Part shown: in pieces, positions 52,364-58,760 of the stretch
Numbering within the stretch: position 1 is the stretch's first letter
Layout of the letters: each line of letters opens with the position of its first letter
NCBI GenBank assembly: GCA_963728195.1
Contig: CAVSIX010000011.1
Span: forward strand, 62,001 to 126,000
DNA from: Sva-07 sp963728195
Lineage (GTDB): Bacteria > Actinomycetota > Acidimicrobiia > Acidimicrobiales > Ilumatobacteraceae
Direction of reading: 5' to 3'
Length of the DNA stretch: 64,000 bases
Position numbers and translations under genes: made by a program
The notes under the pieces: model-generated
What the model saw: the letters and a program-made list of their open reading frames with translations, nothing else
Told to the model about the DNA's origin: nothing
Databases searched by the model: none

Positions 52364-52382
52364 GTCCCATCGCGGGTGGGTA
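52357..52382 (+). promoter_or_regulatory. putative sigma-B/F-type promoter
   Basis: GTAT (52357-52360), a 16-bp spacer, GGGTAG (52377-52382), 51 bp before the first gene of the LEA-like/holin/DUF3618 trio. Confidence 0.5.
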
Positions 52383-52433
52383 GTTCGACGTGGGCGTGGC
52401 GGAACCAGCAGATCAGCGACCGAGGAGGTCCCC

Positions 52434-53120
52434 ATGACGAATGCTCCCACGACACCCACCGGTGCGGCGACTCGTTCGTCGCCCACCCAGGGCGGCTCCG
52501 GCGACCAGGCGAAGGCCGAGGCGCGCAACGTCGCCGACAGCGGCAAGCGCGGCGTCGGCCAGGTGGCCGATGAGGCACGGACGCAGGCCGCCGACCTGGC
52601 GCACACCGCACGCAACGAGGCACGCAACCGCGTCGACGGCGAGGTCGGCAAACTCGCCGGCTTCCTCGACGGGATCGGCGACGAACTCCACGGCATGGCC
52701 GACGGTTCCGGACGAACCGACGGCTACCTCCCGGGGCTGGCTCGTGATGGCGCACAAGCGGTCGACCGCCTGTCGCAGCGCCTGCAGACCGGCGGCGTCG
52801 ACGGCGCCCTGCACGACGTGAGCATGTTCGCCCGGCGTCGCCCGGGTGTGTTCCTCGCGGCGGCGTTCGGTGTCGGCATCGCCCTCGGGCGCGTGACCCG
52901 CAACGCCGACATGAAGGAGATCCGCGACGAGATGCAGCACGGCGACGGATCCGAGGGCTCGACGCAGCAGTCCGGCACCCAGCAGTACGGCAGGCCGACC
53001 AGGTCGCAGCCCCTGAGCACGTCGACGCCGTCCGCATCGCGATCGATGACGTCGACGTCGCCGGAACCGCGGACCTCGCCGACATCGCCGACGACGCCCA
53101 CGAAGGGCCAGACGCCATGA
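52434..53120 (+). CDS. LEA-like amphipathic membrane protein
   Basis: 228 aa from ATG 52434 (GGAGG upstream). Residues 25-75 are a repetitive Ala/Lys/Asp/Arg helix (AEARNVADSGKRGVGQVADE) like LEA or apolipoprotein helices. One TM segment (PGVFLAAAFGVGIALGRVT, about 138-156) follows, then a Ser/Thr/Pro-rich tail. This is the usual first member of the actinobacterial holin-X/DUF3618 cluster. Probably an envelope-stress protein. Confidence 0.8.
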   Translation: MTNAPTTPTGAATRSSPTQGGSGDQAKAEARNVADSGKRGVGQVADEARTQAADLAHTARNEARNRVDGEVGKLAGFLDGIGDELHGMADGSGRTDGYLPGLARDGAQAVDRLSQRLQTGGVDGALHDVSMFARRRPGVFLAAAFGVGIALGRVTRNADMKEIRDEMQHGDGSEGSTQQSGTQQYGRPTRSQPLSTSTPSASRSMTSTSPEPRTSPTSPTTPTKGQTP

Positions 53121-53545
53121 CCGACGAGCGCTATCGGGTCGAAGAGCCGGAGTATCGCATCGAGCAGCCGGACAAGTCACTCGGCGACCTCGTCAGTGAG
53201 CTGACCTCCGAGTTCTCCGATCTCGTCACGTCGCACGTGGCGTTGGCGAAGGCGGAGATCAAGCAGGACGCCCGAGACGCTGGCAAGGCCGGCGGGATGT
53301 TCGGCGGCGCCGGCATGGCTGCGCTCATCGCGCTGCTCATGCTGTCGGCGGCTGCCGCCTGGGGTCTCGCCGAGGTGATGGAGCCCGGTTGGGCGTTCCT
53401 GATCGTCGGTGTGCTCTGGGCGATCGTCGCCGCGATCCTGGCGCTGTCGGGCAAGAAGGAACTCGATCACATGGACCCCGGACCACGAAAGACGATGGAA
53501 GAGATCAAGGAGGATCAGCAATGGCTGAAGACACAGCGCAGATGA
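53117..53545 (+). CDS. holin-X / phage_holin_3_6-type membrane protein
   Basis: 142 aa from ATG 53117 (ATGA overlap). A cytosolic helix (SLGDLVSELTSEFSDLVTSH, ALAKAEIKQDARDAGKAGG), two TM helices (MAALIALLMLSAAAAWGLAE, AFLIVGVLWAIVAAILALSG), and a short charged end. It matches the Actino holin-X family; despite the name it is not part of a prophage here. Confidence 0.87.
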   Translation: MTDERYRVEEPEYRIEQPDKSLGDLVSELTSEFSDLVTSHVALAKAEIKQDARDAGKAGGMFGGAGMAALIALLMLSAAAAWGLAEVMEPGWAFLIVGVLWAIVAAILALSGKKELDHMDPGPRKTMEEIKEDQQWLKTQRR

Positions 53546-54174
53546 GAGCCCACATCGACCAGCAACGAGACGACATCTCCCACACCGTCGACCAGATCGG
53601 CAACCGGGTGAGCCCGTCGCACATCGTCGCTCGCCGCCAGGATCGAATGCGAAGGCGAATCACCGGGTGGAAGGACGCCGTGTTCGGCAACGACGAACCC
53701 GACTTCCCGCCGCCCCGCGGTGACCGCTACCGCTACCCCGGCCAGCAGGGCTGGGACGGTGGCTACGGCTACGGCTACGGCGCCGGGGGTGACGGTGGCG
53801 AGTCCGACGGGGGCGCGCGTGAGCGGCTCGGCGACGCCGCTTCGAGCGTTCAGCATGCGCCCAGCGCAATGCGCCGTCAGACACGCGGTAACCCGATGGC
53901 GGCCGGCGCCATCGCACTCGGCGCCGGCTGGCTGATCGGCAGCCTGCTGCCCGAGACGCGCAGCGAGCGTCGCGCCATCCGGCGTGTGGAACCGCAGCTG
54001 GCCGAGGCAGCCTCGGAGGCCAAGGACGAGGCCAGGAATCTCGCCGACGATCTCCGCGAGCCGGCCAAGGACGCCGCCAACCAGGTCAAGGACTCGGGCA
54101 AGCACGCCGCCGACGACGTCAAGGGTCAGGCGAACCAGTCCGCCCAGAACGTCAAGCAACGTTCCGGCTCCTGA
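53521..54174 (+). CDS. DUF3618 protein
   Basis: 217 aa from ATG 53521, overlapping the holin gene by 25 bp. DUF3618 core: MRAHIDQQRDDISHTVDQIG, NRVSPSHIVARRQDRMR. A Gly/Tyr-rich linker, a TM helix (PMAAGAIALGAGWLIGSLLP), and a LEA-like tail with Ala/Lys/Asp (AEAASEAKDEARNLADDLRE). Trio with the two genes above, known as a conserved actinobacterial membrane set of unknown exact role. Confidence 0.87.
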   Translation: MAEDTAQMRAHIDQQRDDISHTVDQIGNRVSPSHIVARRQDRMRRRITGWKDAVFGNDEPDFPPPRGDRYRYPGQQGWDGGYGYGYGAGGDGGESDGGARERLGDAASSVQHAPSAMRRQTRGNPMAAGAIALGAGWLIGSLLPETRSERRAIRRVEPQLAEAASEAKDEARNLADDLREPAKDAANQVKDSGKHAADDVKGQANQSAQNVKQRSGS

Positions 54175-54180
54175 TCCAGC

Positions 54181-54225
54181 CGCCCGGGAGTGCCTCGCAG
54201 ATCCGTCGCGAGGTACTCCCGGGCG
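54181..54225 (+). terminator. strong hairpin terminator of the DUF3618 operon
   Basis: 18-bp arms CGCCCGGGAGTGCCTCGC (54181-54198) and GCGAGGTACTCCCGGGCG (54208-54225) with one G-T pair and a 9-nt loop; no T-run follows, as is common in actinobacteria. It starts six bases after the DUF3618 stop. Confidence 0.7.
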
Positions 54226-54263
54226 CTGAGGCGAGTGGCCCGCGCACCTCCACACTGCCCCTG

Positions 54264-54364
54264 CGATGAGCGAAGCGCCGGTATCTGGTCGGTTCGCTCA
54301 TCGGTGAACACCGAAACCCGCCTGCGATGAGCGAAGCGCCGGTATCTGGTCGGTTCGCTCATCG
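54264..54364 (+). repeat. 40-bp palindromic element, two identical cores (61-bp period)
   Basis: Cores at 54264-54303 and 54325-54364. Centre GCGCCGGTATCTGGTCGG differs from the 40987 locus by one base (TATCTGG for TATGTGG). They lie between the convergent DUF3618 and ECF sigma genes, 38 bp after the hairpin. Confidence 0.9.
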
Positions 54365-54391
54365 GTGTGGCCGCGGGCCGGGGAGCGGCGT

Positions 54392-55366
54392 TCAGTCGAG
54401 TCGGGCGGGGAATCCGAATCGCTCGAACGCTTCGGTGTCGAGGAACGCATGGACCGCTTCGATGCGGTCGTCGCGCAGCTCGATCACCTGGAGGGCCCAC
54501 GGCACGTGGCCGCCGTCGGGGTCGACGCGGTACTGCGCGAAGGCGGGACAACCGTTCGCCTGACCGCTCAGCAGGAGCGAGCCCTTGCAGCCGATTCCGG
54601 CACCGACGTACCAGGCGATCAGGTCGTCGCGGCCCTGCAGCCACATCGCGTACGGCGGCATCGTCTGGATCACGTCGTCGTGCAGCAACGTGGCGAGGGC
54701 ATCCATGTCGTAGCGCTCGAACGCATCGACGTACCGCTCGAGGAGATGCTGCTGCTCATCTGACAACGGCGTCGTCGGCGGGGCCGCCGGGCGCTTGGCG
54801 AGCGTGGCGCGGGCGCGCTGGAGCGAACTGTTGACCGATGCGGTCGACGTGTCGAGCAGCTCGGCCACGTCGAGCGCAGGCCAGCGCAACACGTCACACA
54901 GTACGAGCGCAGCGCGCTGGCCGGCGGGGAGCTGCTGCAGGGCACTGACGAACGCCAGGCGGATCGTGTCACGCTCGGCGGCGACGTCGGCCGGGTCGGC
55001 GCCGAGGTCGATCGCCGCCGAGTCCGAGATCGGCGTGATCCACGCATCGTCGGCGAGCACGTCGACCAGGTGCACGGGATCGGGCGACCGGGCCGGGCCG
55101 AGATCGACGGGTCGGGCGCGGCGTTGACGACTGCGGCCCATGTCGATGCAGACGTTCGTGGCGATCCGGTAGAGCCACGTCCGGACGCTCGAGCGGCCCT
55201 CGAATCGATCGACGGCCTGCCATGCCCGCAGCATCGTCTCCTGAACGGCGTCCTCGGCCTCGGACCCGGAGCCCAGCATGCGGTAGCAGTGAGCAGTGAG
55301 CTCCCTCCGGTACGAATCGAGCTCTTCGACGGCAGGGACGCTGCTCGACATCGTCACGTCGCTCAT
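54392..55366 (-). CDS. ECF sigma factor with C-terminal SnoaL-like domain (SigG/TIGR02960-like)
   Basis: 324 aa from ATG 55366. Region 2 at residues 20-85 (GSEAEDAVQETMLRAWQAVD, RTWLYRIATNVCIDMG), region 4 at 135-185 (LQQLPAGQRAALVLCDVL, VAELLDTSTASVNSSLQRAR), SnoaL/NTF2-like domain at about 200-324. In SigG/SigJ-type factors this domain gates activity. It is not a sigma-B/F factor. Fourth gene of a VOC-VOC-STAS-sigma operon, ATGA-coupled to the STAS-like gene. Confidence 0.9.
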   Translation of the reverse strand: MSDVTMSSSVPAVEELDSYRRELTAHCYRMLGSGSEAEDAVQETMLRAWQAVDRFEGRSSVRTWLYRIATNVCIDMGRSRQRRARPVDLGPARSPDPVHLVDVLADDAWITPISDSAAIDLGADPADVAAERDTIRLAFVSALQQLPAGQRAALVLCDVLRWPALDVAELLDTSTASVNSSLQRARATLAKRPAAPPTTPLSDEQQHLLERYVDAFERYDMDALATLLHDDVIQTMPPYAMWLQGRDDLIAWYVGAGIGCKGSLLLSGQANGCPAFAQYRVDPDGGHVPWALQVIELRDDRIEAVHAFLDTEAFERFGFPARLD

Positions 55367-55581
55367 CGTAGGTGACCCTTCGTCGGGCTGGGGCCGAAGT
55401 TCGCGGGCTCGGGCCTTCCCGCACCGGGACAGCCGACGAGGACGTCGGCGACGCCCGCGAGTTCGAGCAGTTCGAACAGGTCGCGGTCGGCGCCGACGAG
55501 ATGGGCACGACAGCCGAGCCGCCGTGCGGTGGCCGCCAACCGGCAGAGTTCGTCGACGTCGACCATGTCCGGTGCCGTCAC
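55363..55581 (-). CDS. 72-aa STAS-like fragment protein
   Basis: From GTG 55581 (GTGA overlap with the VOC gene) to a stop that overlaps the sigma ATG. It reads VDVDELCRLAATARRLGCRA, LELLELAGVADVLVG, then a Pro/Gly tail. This matches only the second half of STAS domains (alpha-2 to alpha-3: LARLQLAARRLG-type) found next to SigG-like genes. The loop with the phospho-Ser is absent. Either a degenerate regulator of the sigma factor or a small specialised partner. Confidence 0.65.
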   Translation of the reverse strand: MTAPDMVDVDELCRLAATARRLGCRAHLVGADRDLFELLELAGVADVLVGCPGAGRPEPANFGPSPTKGHLR

Positions 55582-55868
55582 GACTGCGTCTCGTCGCCGG
55601 TTCCGTCTGCCGCTGCGCGCAGTGCGGCGATGTCGATCTTCGTCATCGACAGCATCGCCCGGAACGCCCGCTCGCCGCGTGCCGAGTCGGGGTCGGCCAT
55701 CAGCTGGCCGAGTTCGTCGGGGCACACCTGCCACGACAGGCCGTAGCGGTCCTTCAGCCAACCGCACACCGAGGTGGTCCCGCCTGCAGACAACGCCTCC
55801 CAGTAGTGGTCGACCGCGGCCTCGACGGCTTCGGTGTCGAACCACAGGTTCGTGACGATTCTCGGCAT
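55578..55868 (-). CDS. VOC/PhnB-like protein with internal deletion
   Basis: 96 aa from ATG 55868. The start MPRIVTNLWFDTEAVEAA and the end (VDHYWEALSAGG, CGWLKDRYGLSWQVCPDELG) are both typical of PhnB/3-demethylubiquinone-type VOC proteins, but the 60 or so residues that should lie between them are missing. The join is in frame, so an in-frame deletion is the simplest cause. It should lack a full metal site. It sits between an intact VOC gene and the STAS-like gene. Confidence 0.75.
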   Translation of the reverse strand: MPRIVTNLWFDTEAVEAAVDHYWEALSAGGTTSVCGWLKDRYGLSWQVCPDELGQLMADPDSARGERAFRAMLSMTKIDIAALRAAADGTGDETQS

Positions 55869-55871
55869 CGC

Positions 55872-56291
55872 TCAGGCCTGGTCCGCGGGCGCCACGTTGA
55901 CCATCCAACTGACGCCGAACCGGTCGACGCACGACCCGAACAGCGGCGACCAGAACGTCGCGTCCAGCGCCATGTCGATCGTGCCGCCCTCGGCCAGCGC
56001 CTCGAAGATCCGCCGCGCCTCGTCGTGGTCGTCGAGCGCAACGTTGATCGCCGCACCCTTCACGCCGGCTCCGTCGCCGGTCGGGTCGTCGGAGGCCATC
56101 AGCAGGTCACCGTCGCCGAACATCAGCGCTGCGTGGACGACGAAATCGTCGGTGACCTCGAACGGCATGTCGTCGCGGTCGGGCAGGTCGGTGGCGCTCA
56201 TGATGTCGAGCCGCCCGCCGAAGATCTCGTGGTACCGGCTCATCGCTTCGCGTGTGGTGTTGCTGAAGTAGAGGTAGGGGTGCAGTGACAT
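55872..56291 (-). CDS. VOC/PhnB-like protein
   Basis: 139 aa from ATG 56291 (GGAGGACA upstream). Glyoxalase-like fold: LYFSNTTREAMSRYHEIFGG, HAALMFGDGDLLMASDD, FWSPLFGSCVDRFGVSWMVN. Intact member of the family that commonly precedes ECF-SigG operons. First gene of the operon; the next VOC starts 3 bp later. Confidence 0.88.
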   Translation of the reverse strand: MSLHPYLYFSNTTREAMSRYHEIFGGRLDIMSATDLPDRDDMPFEVTDDFVVHAALMFGDGDLLMASDDPTGDGAGVKGAAINVALDDHDEARRIFEALAEGGTIDMALDATFWSPLFGSCVDRFGVSWMVNVAPADQA

Positions 56292-56465
56292 GTTGTCCTC
56301 CGGGACGCTGATGGTGGGTCTCGTCAGTGCAGACGGATCGCGCCGGGAGTATTCATCGCGCCCCTACACCGCTTCTCGCACGTGGCGGATAGGGTCCGTG
56401 ACCGTTGCCGGGTCCCTGTGCGTTTGCCAGGTCGACCCTCCCGACACCGACCCCCTTGGAGCCCC

Positions 56466-57983
56466 ATGTCTGCCAATCCGTCTGCGCTCGCGGTCGACGA
56501 TCCGCTCGCGTTCGAGGACTCGACCGTACTGAGCGCCCTGCGTTCGCCGAAGCGCCTGCGCATCGAACTGCTCGCCGGTCTGGCCGTGGCGCTCGCGCTG
56601 ATTCCCGAGGCGATCTCGTTCTCGATCCTGGCGGGTGTCGACCCGCAGGTCGGGCTGTTCGCCTCGTTCACGATGGCGGTGACGATCTCGATCGTCGGCG
56701 GCCGGCGGGCGATGATCTCGGCCGCCACCGGAGCGGTTGCACTGGTGATCGCCCCGGTCGCCGAAGAGTACGGCCTCGACTACCTGATCGCCACCGTGTT
56801 GCTCGCCGGCGTGCTGCAGATCGTGCTGAGCCTCGCCGGCGCCGCGAAGCTGATGCGGTTCCTCCCGCGCAGCGTCATGGTCGGCTTCGTCAACGCCCTG
56901 GCGATCGTGATCTTCACGGCGCAGCTGCCCGAGTTGATCGACGTCCCCGCGATCGTCTACCCGCTCGTGGCGGTCGGTCTGGCGATCTTGGTGTTCCTGC
57001 CGAAGATGACCCGTGTCGTCCCGGCGCCGCTGGTGGTCATCGTGCTGCTGACGATCGTCGCGGTCACGATGGGCCTCGACATCCCGACCGTCGGTGACCA
57101 GGGCGAACTGCCCGGCAGCCTGCCGTCGTGGTTCGTTCCCGATGTCCCGTTCAGCCTCGACACCCTGCAGATCATCGCCCCGTATGCGTTCGCCATGGCG
57201 CTCGTCGGGCTGCTCGAATCGCTGATGACCGCCAAACTCGTCGACGACATCACCGACACCCACTCCGACAAGACCCGCGAGGGCTGGGGCCAGGGCGTCG
57301 CCAACATCGTCACGGGCCTGTTCGGCGGGATGGGCGGCTGCGCCATGATCGGCCAGACGATGATCAACGTGAAGACGTCCGGTGCGCGTACCCGTATCTC
57401 GACGTTCGCCGCCGGCGTGTTCCTGTTGATCCTCGTCGTCGGGCTCGGTGGAACCGTCGCCCGCATCCCGATGGCGGCCCTCGTTGCCGTGATGATCATG
57501 GTGTCGGTGGGCACGATGGACTGGCACAGCATCGACCCGCGGACGCTGCGCCGGATGCCGCTGAGCGCAACCACGATCATGCTGACGACGGTGATCGTGA
57601 CGGTCACGACCCACAACCTCGCCTACGGCGTGATTCTCGGCGTGATCGTCGCGATGGTGTTCTTCGCTCGCCGTGTCTCGCACTTCACCGAGGTCGTCGC
57701 CGTCGCCCATCCCGACGAGGACACCTGCGTCTACGCCGTTCGTGGTGTGTTGTTCTTCGCGTCGAGCAACGACCTCGTCTACCAGTTCGACTACGCACAC
57801 GACCCCCGACACGTGATCATCGACCTCACCGAGGCCCAGATCTACGATTCGTCCACCGTCGCCGCACTCGATGCGATCGTGCTGAAGTACCACGACAAGG
57901 GCAAGCACGTCGAGATCGTCGGAATGAACGAGCCGAGCCAGAAGTGGCACGAACTGAGCGGCACGCTCGGAGCGGGTCACTGA
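56466..57983 (+). CDS. SulP-family anion transporter with STAS domain
   Basis: 505 aa from ATG 56466. Ten to twelve TM helices with LAGLAVALALIPEAISFSIL, VMVGFVNALAIVIFTAQLPE, GMGGCAMIGQTMINVKTSGA and a cytosolic STAS domain (VIIDLTEAQIYDSSTVAALD). It transports sulfate, bicarbonate or dicarboxylates; sequence alone cannot say which. Confidence 0.9.
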   Translation: MSANPSALAVDDPLAFEDSTVLSALRSPKRLRIELLAGLAVALALIPEAISFSILAGVDPQVGLFASFTMAVTISIVGGRRAMISAATGAVALVIAPVAEEYGLDYLIATVLLAGVLQIVLSLAGAAKLMRFLPRSVMVGFVNALAIVIFTAQLPELIDVPAIVYPLVAVGLAILVFLPKMTRVVPAPLVVIVLLTIVAVTMGLDIPTVGDQGELPGSLPSWFVPDVPFSLDTLQIIAPYAFAMALVGLLESLMTAKLVDDITDTHSDKTREGWGQGVANIVTGLFGGMGGCAMIGQTMINVKTSGARTRISTFAAGVFLLILVVGLGGTVARIPMAALVAVMIMVSVGTMDWHSIDPRTLRRMPLSATTIMLTTVIVTVTTHNLAYGVILGVIVAMVFFARRVSHFTEVVAVAHPDEDTCVYAVRGVLFFASSNDLVYQFDYAHDPRHVIIDLTEAQIYDSSTVAALDAIVLKYHDKGKHVEIVGMNEPSQKWHELSGTLGAGH

Positions 57984-58004
57984 CCTGCGCCTCGCTCGAC
58001 ACGG

Positions 58005-58760
58005 TCAGGGCTCGTCGGGTCGGAGCAGGCGATGCACCATCGTGCGCAGCTGCCGGCAACCGTGCTCGCTGTGTCGATGGTCCGTGTCGGCGACGAGCTG
58101 TTGCATCGTGCCGTCGAGTGCCGCCTCGATCATCCCGGCGATCCGCACGGGATCGGCTTCCGCGACGATTTCGCCCGCCGCTTGCGCTCGTGCGACCGCG
58201 GCCTCGATCCAGCGTCGAGCCGTTCGAGCGGCGCGCTGCTGACGTTCGGCGACCACCGGATGTCCCGGTACGGCAGCCGACATGGCGATCCAGACGACGG
58301 CCTCCTCGGTGCTCGCTTCGTCGACCGGCAAGATGGCACACAGCTCGGTGATCAGTCGCTCGACGATGGTCCCCGGTGTCGCCCGCAACGTCATCACACG
58401 GCGCTGCTGTCGCTCCACGGTCCGATCGAGCGCGGCCACGGTCAGCTCGGCCTTGCTCGGGTAGTGATGCTGGACGGTGCCGCCGGTGACCGACGCCTCG
58501 GTCGCGACGCGCCGCACGCTGAGCGCATCGAAGCCGTTGCGCGCGATCAAGGTGATCGCCGCATCCGCCAACCGCTGCGCGGTCGTGGCGGAGACCTCAC
58601 CAGCGCCGGCGGGGTCGGCGGCGTGGAGGGCATCTGCAGGAGGACACGATGTGACGATAGTCGCTTGACCGTCCAGGCATACGGTCGTATGGTAACGGTT
58701 ATACGATCGTATGGTCGTGTGACGAGCGAGCACCCCGAGGAGAGCCCCCATGGAAACCAT
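58005..58760 (-). CDS. TetR-family repressor (start uncertain)
   Basis: The recognisable TetR part begins at about 58580: RLADAAITLIARNGFDALSV, VTGGTVQHHYPSKAELTVAAL, ending DEP at 58005. I give the longest frame (ATG 58760, 251 aa), but that N-terminus crosses the twin operator and the first bases of the MMPL gene and is not TetR-like. No ATG or GTG lies between 58750 and the HTH; TTG 58571 would give a 188-aa protein without a visible ribosome-binding site. An indel near 58610 joining ATG 58644 to the HTH is another option. Probably represses the divergent MMPL gene. Confidence 0.78.
   Translation of the reverse strand: MVSMGALLGVLARHTTIRSYNRYHTTVCLDGQATIVTSCPPADALHAADPAGAGEVSATTAQRLADAAITLIARNGFDALSVRRVATEASVTGGTVQHHYPSKAELTVAALDRTVERQQRRVMTLRATPGTIVERLITELCAILPVDEASTEEAVVWIAMSAAVPGHPVVAERQQRAARTARRWIEAAVARAQAAGEIVAEADPVRIAGMIEAALDGTMQQLVADTDHRHSEHGCRQLRTMVHRLLRPDEP
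58679..58715. promoter_or_regulatory. twin TetR-type operator
   Basis: Two 15-bp sites, ATACGGTCGTATGGT (58679-58693) and ATACGATCGTATGGT (58701-58715), each with a palindromic ATACG-CGTAT core. Their centres are 22 bp apart, about two helical turns, in the divergent TetR/MMPL promoter region. Confidence 0.7.

Noticed and set aside
53117..53545. Prophage, because of the holin-like gene
   Set aside because: Holin-X occurs with DUF3618 as a normal actinobacterial set; no other phage gene is near.
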